A DNA stretch of 64,000 nucleotides from the NCBI GenBank assembly GCA_001936135.1, contig CP012814.1, positions 62,001 to 126,000 on the forward strand, given 5' to 3'. The position numbers were made by a program, and so were the translations under genes. This DNA comes from Saccharomycopsis fibuligera x Saccharomycopsis cf. fibuligera. Its lineage: Eukaryota; Ascomycota; Saccharomycetes; Ascoideales; Saccharomycopsidaceae. The notes under the pieces were generated by a model, which saw only the letters and a list, made by a program, of their open reading frames with translations, did not search any database and was not told the origin of the DNA. Each line of letters starts with the position of its first letter. Position 1 is the first letter of the stretch. Shown here in pieces: positions 1-9,179 of the stretch.

Positions 1-26
1 ATCAATGTGTGTAAAAAAATAAGAAA

Positions 27-99
27 TGCCCTCACTCAGATTCGAACTGAGGATCGCTACATTACTAGTGTAGCGCCTTACCAACTTGGCCATAAGGGC
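27..99 (-). tRNA. tRNA-Thr (anticodon AGT)
   Basis: On the minus strand a full cloverleaf can be drawn: a 7-bp acceptor (GCCCTTA with TGAGGGC, one G-T pair), a D arm with TTGGTA, an anticodon arm CTACA/TGTAG around loop CTAGTAA giving anticodon AGT, and a T arm CTCAG/CTGAG with TTCGAAT. The discriminator is A. A run of seven T in the transcript about 10 bases past the 3' end is a normal Pol III terminator. No intron. Confidence 0.95.
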
Positions 100-1027
100 A
101 ATTGTGAAAATATTTTTTTATATATTATCCAGTGATATTGAAATAAAATCTTTTCTAATATTTTTTTATAGATTTTGGTGTTTGTTTGGAAAATGGATGA
201 ACAAAAAGTTGATATGTTAAATTGTGCAACTATACTTCTTAAACCTAGTTTAATAATACCTTAGTATCGTTGCAACGAGCCCCAACTGAGCAATATTTGA
301 ATATAGCATGCAAATTAACCAGGTTCAAAAGCGGATTTCGCTTATCTGAGTTTTTGACGAACATTGAGTTCTAGACCTTTATATCGACGTACAAATACGT
401 CATATTATTTACTCAATATTTTTCTTTAATCTTCTATTTGATTCTACAATATGCACATTTCACATAATTCAGTATTTGGTATAAGGCATATTGTGTATTC
501 ACTACTATTAATAGCTCAACGCTAATATGTGTTGTATTCAGTCTGATTATTATTTATATACGGTTCAACCCAACATTGTTATATATTTATTACTATTTAG
601 TTATATTAGAAATATAAGGCTTTTACAATCAAATAATGGACTCTAAAGATACAAAAGACTCCCAAGTCCGGAAGTTTTCCCTATATAATGATAATGAACT
701 GCAGTAATAAAGACATGCTGAGTATGTATTGATATTCACCCCAAACTGGACGTAGAATTTTTATCTGTTACAAATCTCGATAAGTTATATATACGGTACA
801 AACCAGCATTAAGAAGTGATTTCTTTGAGTGCTTGATTATCAAGCAATCTACGCAGTCACTACGTTACGTATAATAGTGAAACCAAAGTAGAATCCCATA
901 TTTGTCCTACAAATTAGTTAAAATTCTGAGTTAGTAAAAAAGCGGTTCTGTTGCCGGAATAATGCTTCTGCTCGATGGTCACTTTATATGAAAAATCGGA
1001 AAAATAGTTTACTCTCCCTCAGATGCC

Positions 1028-1062
<35 letters not shown>

Positions 1063-1313
1063 ATTTTTAGTTGATATTGTATTAATATTCTATCGCACTT
1101 CAGCATCCACTCGCTCAGTCATAAAAGTTTGTGATTCTGCCATGCTGCACGGAGTTTGTCCACGCATGTTAACTAAGCGTCGTTCCTTTTTCGTTCCTTT
1201 TCTTAAAATTCCGAAACGAAAAAAGATCCGTGTGCTAATTACTAACCACTAACATTACCTCACACACTCCCTCGAGTAAGTCTTCATCATCGCATATTTC
1301 ACAGCCACCAAAC
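100..1313. other. Intergenic, upstream of tRNA-Thr and the decarboxylase gene
   Basis: No convincing gene. It holds a pure T run of 31 (1029..1059) and two copies, 233 bases apart, of a 23-base element TATATACGGT-WCAAMCCARCATT (555..577 and 788..810; 20 of 23 identical). A short open frame starting ATGGACTCTAAAGAT at 636 stops after about two dozen codons. The region may contain decayed LTR sequence beside the tRNA gene, but no terminal repeats can be drawn. Confidence 0.4.
1029..1059. repeat. Homopolymer T run of 31
   Basis: Pure T. One of at least seven A or T runs of more than 20 in this window. Confidence 0.95.
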
Positions 1314-2873
1314 ATGACCAGCGGCGAGCCTTTTGTAACCCAGGAGGACGAACTCATTCAGCTCGAATATCTCTTGAAAAAAACTACCGAGAAGATCCTC
1401 AGATACGTTGGCGAGGCTTCCGAAAAAGTAGGCGAACGATATGATGCCAAGCAGCTCTATTCATCATTAATCAACAATGGCCAGATAGAAACCCCACTCA
1501 AAGGTTATGGTCATGGTGATTCAGCAAATTTGGACAAAGTGTTACTGCAAGTGGACTTAATTTTGGAAAAAAGTGTTAACACTTGGAGCCTTGGGTTTCT
1601 TGATAAACTTTATGCCTCGACAAATCCCATTGGTATCATTTCAGATTTGGTCCTTTCTATTCTTAATACAAACTCTCATGTGTTCTCAGTGTCACCGGCA
1701 CTTAGTGTTATTGAGAAAAAAGTTGGTAAAGAATATGCTAAACATTTTTTCCACAGCAAAGATCATAGCCATTGTGGTGGATTAACTTTTGCTGGTGGTT
1801 CATGGTCCAACATCACTAGTATGCATATGGCCAAAGTCCAGTTATTTCCCGAAACAAAGACCCAAGGCAACGGCAATCGTAAATTTGCAGTATTCGCTTC
1901 AAGTCATTCCCACTATAGCTTGGTCAAAAGTGCCATATTATGTGGGTTGGGGTCCGATGCTGTTTTCAAAGTCAGAGTCACTGATAATGGGGAAATGGAT
2001 GTAGAAGATTTGGACAAGCAAATTAAACAAGCGTTAAATAATGGATTTACTCCTTTTTACGTTACTGCCACCGCAGGAACTACAGTGTTTGGGTCTTTTG
2101 ATCCTGTTGATAAGATTTTCCAAGTTACTAAAAAATATAAATTATGGTTGCATGTTGATGGATCGTGGGGCGGGAACTTTGTGTTCAGTGATCTGTTAAG
2201 ATACAAATTGAAAGGAATTGAAGAAGCAGATAGTATTACCACAAACCCACACAAACAGCTAGGGGTGCCAACAACATGCTCCTTTTTGTTGCTTCGAAAC
2301 CAAAGCATTTTCCAAACGGCTAATTCGTTGAACGCTCCATATTTGTTTCATCAGTTAGAAGATGGAAAGGATGAAAATGAGTTGGGCCTGTTTGATTTAG
2401 CTGACGGCACTTTGGGGTGCGGTAGAAGAGCTGATGCTTTGAAATTTTACTTGAGTTGGTACTACTATGGTAAGCTTGGGTTCAAAAGAAGAGTGGAGCA
2501 CGCTTACGAAATTGCCAAATATTTTGAACAAAGACTTTCGCAATTGGAAAACTTTGAAGTATTGAACAGTTTTACTGATGATAATAACGCCCAGAAAGCT
2601 CAAGTACCTTGTCTTCAAGTTTGCTTCTATTATAACCCAGCAGGTCCAAGCAAACCAGTGAAAGATCATACCAGTATCACCAGATTCATTTCACATAGAT
2701 TACATGAACAGTCCAAATATTTGATTGATTTTGCCCCATATCCAGATGCTAAAAACAGTCCAAAGGCTAGAGGTGAATTTTTCCGGATAGTCTTCATCAA
2801 CCCAAAGCTTAGCACCAATTTTATAGATACGCTTATAGAGGATATTGTGGCTACTGGTGAAGAGTATTCATAA
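1314..2873 (+). CDS. Group II PLP-dependent decarboxylase (GAD/CSAD-like)
   Basis: The 519-residue protein has the signature of the eukaryotic glutamate/cysteine-sulfinate decarboxylase family. HVDGSWGG at about 280..287 supplies the Asp (282) that contacts the pyridine nitrogen. TNPHKQLG follows, with the Schiff-base lysine near 314. SHSHYSLVK contains the ring-stacking His near 200. Length matches the 500-590 residues usual for the family. This is the animal-type fold-I enzyme, not the bacterial-type GAD of baker's yeast. The substrate (glutamate, aspartate, cysteine sulfinate or an aromatic amino acid) cannot be told from the sequence. No targeting peptide is evident, so it is probably cytosolic. 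The first ATG of the frame is used; it follows an A/C-rich leader. The next gene, EDC3, runs in the same direction 440 bases downstream. Confidence 0.88.
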   Translation: MTSGEPFVTQEDELIQLEYLLKKTTEKILRYVGEASEKVGERYDAKQLYSSLINNGQIETPLKGYGHGDSANLDKVLLQVDLILEKSVNTWSLGFLDKLYASTNPIGIISDLVLSILNTNSHVFSVSPALSVIEKKVGKEYAKHFFHSKDHSHCGGLTFAGGSWSNITSMHMAKVQLFPETKTQGNGNRKFAVFASSHSHYSLVKSAILCGLGSDAVFKVRVTDNGEMDVEDLDKQIKQALNNGFTPFYVTATAGTTVFGSFDPVDKIFQVTKKYKLWLHVDGSWGGNFVFSDLLRYKLKGIEEADSITTNPHKQLGVPTTCSFLLLRNQSIFQTANSLNAPYLFHQLEDGKDENELGLFDLADGTLGCGRRADALKFYLSWYYYGKLGFKRRVEHAYEIAKYFEQRLSQLENFEVLNSFTDDNNAQKAQVPCLQVCFYYNPAGPSKPVKDHTSITRFISHRLHEQSKYLIDFAPYPDAKNSPKARGEFFRIVFINPKLSTNFIDTLIEDIVATGEEYS

Positions 2874-3314
2874 AAGTTAGTAAGTAAGTAAGCGAATCTA
2901 TATAACCATGCTATTAGGAAGCTGTGTCAATAATCTAGATGATTCTAAGAAAAGCGTTCGTATTGTGTTTTTTAATCTTTTGTAATTAGCCAGACAGGTA
3001 GTCTCTAGAGCCTTGTGCCCCTGCTTATATACATTTAAAGCAGCGCCATCGCTCGCAACGTCGTGCTCTTAGCAAGTTTGAAGTTCCCGTAATTGTTTTT
3101 GCCTGATTTTTCAACGAGAAAACGAAACAAGGATAAAATAAGAAACAAAAAATAAGAAAATAACTGGGCACAGGCAGGCGCTCTTCGAGAACGCAATTTT
3201 GAGAAGTCACATTCAGATAGCGTACGCCAATAGCTACAAAATAGAAAGTTCACAGCACAATATATATATCTATATATATATAAAATAAAACAACATATTT
3301 GAAGCAATATAGCA
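2874..3314. other. Intergenic, decarboxylase 3' end and EDC3 promoter
   Basis: No gene seen. An alternating TA stretch (about 3260..3285) lies 30-55 bases before the EDC3 ATG and could act as a TATA element. Confidence 0.5.
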
Positions 3315-5518
3315 ATGACTGAGCAGTTTATTAATTATAAAGTGGAGCTTGTGCTTCATGATTTCTCTCGAATCAGAGGATACGTGAATGGAATCCAGGG
3401 CAAAGACTTGTCAATTTCTAAAGGTATGTTGATTTTATTGAAGAAGGAATTGAGACTTTACTCTTTAATGGCTTTCATTTCATTTAAATCTCAAGCGTAT
3501 GGAAAAAGAATTATTGACTAATTTATGAAATAGCCGAATTTGTTGATACTGGAAAAACCGCCGATAATTATACCATTGCTGGTAACTTAATCAACGACTT
3601 GTCAGTGGTTGAAATACCAAAAGAGGCTCTTGTTAGAAAGAAGAAAGATAACAAAAAAAACAACCAAATTAGAACACCATCTAAGGTTCTTGTTGATGAT
3701 GCGATTGTATTTCAGAATGCAGGAACCAGTCTGTCTGGCAATAAAGAAACTCCAAAACCACAACAGCAGCAACATCAACAACAACAACCACAACAACCAC
3801 AACAACAGAGTTTGGTTGACGATGCAATCATTTTTGCTAAACCTGCCAGTGAAAACAACAATAATGTTAACAACAACAATAGTAACAATAGTAATAATGC
3901 ACGTCCTAGTAGATCAAGTGAATCTCCAAAAGTATCGAAACGCAAGATATCCGGCAAGAATCACAAGGCTAAAGGCAAAGATCAAGTTGAAGAAACATGG
4001 ATGGACGACGTGGCGCAGATTAAAGAATCTCAAGATTTTGATTTTGCTACCAATTTGGCACTTTTTGATAAAGCTAGTGTATTCAAAGATTTGAAATCTA
4101 AAGACAAGGTAAGTTTTGCTAATAGATTGGCAGGCCATAATAAGGTTGATAGTCCTGTCAAGAAGGTAAATTATGACAATAATGAAATGGTGCTTAATGA
4201 CAAAGATGATTTATGGGACAACATTTCGGCAGTCGGCGAATCTCCAGTGGCTACTACTACTACTAGCCCTACGAATGAGTATGAGAAAGTCACAGAAGAA
4301 GTTAAGAAACTTAATTTTGATGATAAAGGCAAACCAGAAACTACAAAAAAGACCAAGATTTCCATTTTGAAAAGACCAGAAACAACGGTGAAAAAGGAAG
4401 AACAAGAAAAAAAGTCTGCATCAAGACAAGCAATTCTTTCACCAACCATAAATCATTTTGCTTCCGAAGTCAAATTTGTTTTGCCAGGTATAGATTCTCC
4501 ATTAGCATTATCATCACCATTACAGCTACTAGAAATCGAAAGATTATCTATTGATAATTACGGCTTCTCTGGTCAATTGTTTGCTGAAAATGCATCTTTT
4601 GGGTTATCAAAATTGATTATTAAGACTTTGGGAGGTGCCGGTAGAATAGCGAACAATAATCATAACAAGCCACCATTGGTACTTATATTGGTGGGGAACA
4701 ATCGTGCTGGTGCTCGTGCCTTAGCTGCTGGCAGACAGTTAACCAATCGTGGTGTAAGGGTTATTGCCTTTGTATTGAGTAGCGAAGTTTCTGATATAAT
4801 CAATGGTGATGCTAATGGCAATGGCGCTAAGAATGGTGATAGCGATGACAAAGAAGTCTTCTATGACGCTGAAGAAGAATTTGACAATAATGTTAAAGAC
4901 CAATTGCGATTGTTTATCGCTTATGGCGGCAAAGTGTTCAATAAATTTCAGGCATTGGAAAATTCACTAAATGCTTTAGATTCACCATTGGAATTGGTTG
5001 TTGATGCGTTGCAGGGTTATGACACCAACTTGACTGACCTTTGGGGTGATGAATTGCAAACATGTTTGCGTTTAATCAAGTGGGTAAATGTCAAACTTGC
5101 AACCAAAGTGAAGATTGTATCCATTGATATTGCTAGTGGTTTAGATGGTGGATCTGGTAGATTTGCTCTCAGTGCTAGCGATATTGAACAAGTTAAAAGC
5201 GCAGCAAGTTCAGTTGAACCTGTTGATAATGGTAAGAGCGGCGATGTTGTTAACGACGATGATGATGATAATAGCCAGGTTGGCCCAGATGATTTACGTA
5301 TCCGTTCAAACGTAATTGTATCTCTTGGATTACCGGTTATTGGGGTATTGCACGCTTACCATTTGGGCGTAACGGAGTTGGGAGATTGGACACACTACTT
5401 GATCGATATAGGTATTCCAAACAAAGTGTATGGTAGCAGAGGATCGCTTCGGAAATTTAATAAAAACTATTTTGCTGGTGATGATTGGTTTAAAGAGATT
5501 ACTGTTAGCCGGCCATAA
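3315..5518 (+). CDS. EDC3: Edc3, enhancer of mRNA decapping (spliced)
   Basis: Two exons, 3315..3423 and 3534..5518, give 697 residues. The 110-base intron starts GTATGT and ends ATAG; the best branch site is TTGACTAAT, a weak match to TACTAAC. Splicing joins the first half of an LSm domain (exon 1) to its second half, YTIAGNLINDLSVVEIP. The FDF motif follows near residue 206 (DFDFATNLALFDKASVF). A YjeF-N Rossmann-like domain fills about 360..690. This order (LSm, linker, FDF, YjeF-N) is diagnostic of Edc3, the P-body scaffold that binds Dcp2 and Dhh1. The linker is rich in Gln and Asn, as usual for P-body proteins. An unspliced transcript would stop after 68 codons within the LSm domain. Baker's yeast Edc3 is shorter (about 550), the difference lying in the linker and in an acidic insert in the YjeF-N part. 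Confidence 0.95.
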
Positions 5519-6039
5519 AATAGTAATGGAGTTGCAGAAAACGGACGGTGAATGAGCTGTAACAATATTCATCCTGGAAGGGCTATATACGTGCATAGAC
5601 TGCAGATAGGTATGTAACAATCAACGCAGACTGGTATAGCTGATTATTTGGGGTTTTACCTAGTTCTCAGCTGGCTGGGTTTAAGCGGTCTGAGGCGTCG
5701 CTTCTGCCGCAATTGTGTTTTGTTACCACAATAAAGATAGTCCAAACGAGGTTCTGGACAAAAAGATCTTCAGAGTAGCGCCGTTTCAAGACGGCTGCAG
5801 TTACATGCAAGGGTGTATCAGCTGCAGGGGACCACAGCTTGCCAATGTCCCAAAGGATCACGAAGTATATAAATACAGGTTAAAAGCCATCCATGGCATT
5901 TTATGCTTTTTTGACATATTGGGAAACTGTCAAACAGAAAAGCCCATGCCTTTCCTGTTAATCCACTTTTTTTTTTTAAATTGAGACGTATCAAGTCAAA
6001 GAAAAAAAAAATTAGATAACTAATATAACACAAAAAATC
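5519..6039. other. Intergenic between EDC3 and the 6040 gene
   Basis: No gene or RNA recognised. A-rich leader just before the downstream ATG. Confidence 0.4.
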
Positions 6040-7770
6040 ATGTTGACCCACCATAACAGTGGGCTTGACCTATTTGCGCAATTCGAAACCAACAACTACT
6101 ACTCCGAGCCACAAAATCTAAAAGAGCAGGGACCAGTGCATTTACAGCTTATGGAAAGAAGCGAATATATGAAAAAATTACTCTCTCAAGCTGCAAATCA
6201 ATCTAGTTCTAGCATAGACAGCCAATCAACTTCTAAATCTTCCTCCAACAACAGCGAGAATGGTTCTCCATCATCATCATCATTATCATTATCATCATCA
6301 TTATCATCATCATCATCACCACCAGCATCATCAGCATTAGCCTCATCTCCACTAGCATGGGGCAAACATAGATACTCTACTTATTATGAAAGGCTGCCTT
6401 TTTTCAAAAATCCATTCTCCCCAAACAACAAAAGGGCGCAGAAACTACAATATATCTCTTCCAGTATTTCTCCAAATGCGTCAAAATTTGTTCTTATCAG
6501 TGCTGATAAGTGGCTAGTGTACCAGATCAATGCCATGGATGTGCCTACGCTTTTATGCTGCGGTAAGTTAAATGGCGATTTTGGTAATAATTTTGACTCA
6601 TTGGAAAGAGAGCCACAAATCTCTAAAAAGATAAATAATCTTCAGTATCAGTCCTGTGCGTTGAGCGATAGATTAGTGGTGCTAACGTGCTCCAATGGTT
6701 CACTACGAGTGCACGATGTTATGGAAAATGGAAAATTGTTCTACCAATATGAAGCTGGCCTTCCTATTGAGTCAGTTGACATTTCACCAAACAATAGCTT
6801 GATAGTCTGCGGTTTACAAGGTAGGAACAGACATACCAGGGGAAGTATCATGTTGCTTATTACTTTTGAGTTCAAGCTGCCCAGAATGGGATGTGGTTTA
6901 ACTCCAGAGATGATGGAAAATCTAGCTAAACTTCAGCAGCAGCAACTTGCTACACATGAAAGAAAAAAAGGTCAACTTACTCTAACGCCACCACAAAAGT
7001 TTTTGAAAAAAGTTGGTTCAAAGCCATCATTGGGAAATTTGCGCAAAATAAACGAAAAACAGCTACAAACACTGCTTCGAGATAAGCCAAACACAGTGGT
7101 CAGTGCACCAGTTCCAGAACTAACACTTGTTAGTGCTGACACTAAATTAATTACTCTTCCGTATAAAGGGATTGTAGATAATGTCAAATTCAATGAAAAT
7201 GGATCAAAATTGATACTTTCAACTTTCAAAAACGAGTCCAAGTTTATGGTGTTTGATACTAAGACTCCGCTGGATATTAAGCCTATTATGAAATCTGCCA
7301 GAAGTCCGGATATTGCTGCCACTAGTGAAGGTATTACTGATTTTCAACTTTTTGGTAGCAATGATGAGCTAATGGTGATTTCCTCCAACTCACCAAATTC
7401 ACCACCAATGATACTAAACACCAGACTTGAATCAATTCACCCAGGGAATAGTGATGAGGCTCACAAACCGGTTCAGCCCAAGAGACTTATCAAATTGGAC
7501 GCTATTGGAACTAACATTCATAAATGCTGCGCTAATGCTAATAGTAATTTACTATCGTTTTTATCAAGTACGGGAAAAATTTGGCTAGCTCAAGTTTCTC
7601 AAGAAAATCTAGTTAGCAAGATTGAAGTCATTGATCAAGTTTCGAGTTCCAGCTGTTATAAACAGTCTGCAAGTATCAAGTTTTCAAAAGATGGTACCAA
7701 AATGTACATTGTTGATCTACAGGGGGTTTTATTCGTCCAGGACTTTTCTAGCATCTTGAAAGAGAAATAA
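6040..7770 (+). CDS. Unrecognised protein, probable beta-propeller (WD-like)
   Basis: A 576-residue protein I cannot assign to a named family. Residues about 60..105 are a Ser-rich stretch encoded by TCA/TCT repeats. From about 135 on the protein has short segments that look like propeller blades: FVLISADKWLVYQI, LSDRLVVLTCSNGSLRVHD, ESVDISPNNSLIVCGLQG, VDNVKFNENGSKLILSTF, CANANSNLLSFLSSTGKIW and IKFSKDGTKMYIVDLQG. These are the hydrophobic-turn-hydrophobic pattern of WD40-like blades, but none ends in a good WD pair. No signal peptide or membrane segment is seen. The reading frame is clean and codon use is like its neighbours, so it is a real gene. It lies 521 bases after EDC3, same strand. 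Confidence 0.8.
   Translation: MLTHHNSGLDLFAQFETNNYYSEPQNLKEQGPVHLQLMERSEYMKKLLSQAANQSSSSIDSQSTSKSSSNNSENGSPSSSSLSLSSSLSSSSSPPASSALASSPLAWGKHRYSTYYERLPFFKNPFSPNNKRAQKLQYISSSISPNASKFVLISADKWLVYQINAMDVPTLLCCGKLNGDFGNNFDSLEREPQISKKINNLQYQSCALSDRLVVLTCSNGSLRVHDVMENGKLFYQYEAGLPIESVDISPNNSLIVCGLQGRNRHTRGSIMLLITFEFKLPRMGCGLTPEMMENLAKLQQQQLATHERKKGQLTLTPPQKFLKKVGSKPSLGNLRKINEKQLQTLLRDKPNTVVSAPVPELTLVSADTKLITLPYKGIVDNVKFNENGSKLILSTFKNESKFMVFDTKTPLDIKPIMKSARSPDIAATSEGITDFQLFGSNDELMVISSNSPNSPPMILNTRLESIHPGNSDEAHKPVQPKRLIKLDAIGTNIHKCCANANSNLLSFLSSTGKIWLAQVSQENLVSKIEVIDQVSSSSCYKQSASIKFSKDGTKMYIVDLQGVLFVQDFSSILKEK
6268..6345 (+). repeat. TCA/TTA trinucleotide repeat (poly-Ser)
   Basis: Imperfect (TCA)n with interspersed TTA within the 6040 gene; encodes a run of Ser with a few Leu. 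Likely length-variable. Confidence 0.85.
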
Positions 7771-9179
7771 AATGCTTTTAATTTCTTCTACAATCTTCTA
7801 AGCAGCTTTTTTTATGCTAAAATTGCTATTTTCTGCGATGTTGCAAATAATTTTGTGTGTCGGTCCTGTATTTTTTTCTTTATGTTTATATATGATATGG
7901 TTCCAGCGCTCAGATGACAGCTATGTTACTCTTCAGTTCTTAATGTGTTTTCTTTAAAAAAAATTTTTTTTTTGGCTTTACTGCATATGAATGTTGGGTG
8001 CCAATGATTGTCGATCATATTATAAGTTTGCTTCTCTTTTTTTCTATGCCTTTTACTCAATCTCTTTTTAATAGTTCTCTACTGCTTTTGTATTGCATTT
8101 GTTTTTATTTTCGCTGCACTATAATTCTAAAAGTCTTACAAGTTTTCTATCTTTTTCCAAAAATCAATCTTATAGTAAGCTGAAACTTTTGATAGCTTCT
8201 TCTGTTGGATTTTTCGCTAACTCATGTTGTTATAGCATACTTCAGCATGATTTTTTGATGCTATACGCCTTGTGGCAGTGTTTGGTGCCGATAGCGATAC
8301 AGCGAGGCATTACAAGTAAATATTCAGGCATGCAAATCTGCTGCTGGTAGAACTAAAAGGTAAGTATCCAATCTATATAAGTAGTGCATGTCAATAAATG
8401 CACAGCCTTCATCCACTATATTGTGCACTGTAAGCTAGCTTAGATATGATCGACAGTAATACTAGCCAAAACAACCATTCTATCAACTCTACCAATTAGG
8501 TAACCAATTCAACCAATGCATCAGTCAATAATAATTCTCTCACAATTTGGCATTATTTCGTCCACGAGCAGGACACCCTTCATTTCATATTTAGCGCCAT
8601 TGGGCTTTTTTTTTTTTTTTTAATTCTGAAATATAAGACAACATACAACATTGCCTCAAAGAAATTTTGAATAAATGGACAAGAACCTTATATCTTATTG
8701 CAGTATGATGTTCATGCATGCACGGATTTTCCGAAAAAAAATGCACGGAAGGCGCGTATGTACACTTATGTACAATATGCTATGCGACGCGTGGTTTCTC
8801 GGGGCTCCTCAAACATTGGGCTACCCATGGGGCTGGCTAGAGCTAGCCATGCTGGCTATAGTTGGCGATACGATCCAGAAGCACGAACAATAGTACTGTT
8901 TCTTTACAGTAATCAGCTTTGTTTGCGCCTGGGTGTACATTCATAAGATAAATTTTGCCATTTTATAGGAACTCTCAGAACATAGCCTTCTGTTCGAAGT
9001 TGGTCCATATAAAGTCATTTTCCTACATCAAGCCCCAGCTGAAATGGCTTTGTAGACAGTGAATAGCCTTTGTTGCTATTGCGAAGAATGATGTGTGCTA
9101 TAATTGTGTAGTGAATAGTTCTACATAGCTTAACTGGAGCATGTGATAAAAAAATGTGTTGTAGAGAGGAGAAAGGAAT
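7771..9179. other. Long intergenic region, convergent gene ends
   Basis: 1.4 kb between the 3' ends of two convergent genes, unusually long for this arrangement. Several open frames of 60-85 codons occur but none has recognisable protein character. T-rich tracts at 8036..8050 and 8608..8622. Nothing else recognised. Confidence 0.4.

Noticed and set aside
1-19. TGTGTGTAAAAAAA resembling the A-ended repeat tail
   Set aside because: Too short, and its T7 on the other strand is explained by the Pol III terminator of tRNA-Thr.
8093-8946. Open frames of 70-85 codons between the 6040 gene and the MNN4-like gene
   Set aside because: No start context, no domain, composition like noncoding DNA, and overlapping frames on the same strand.
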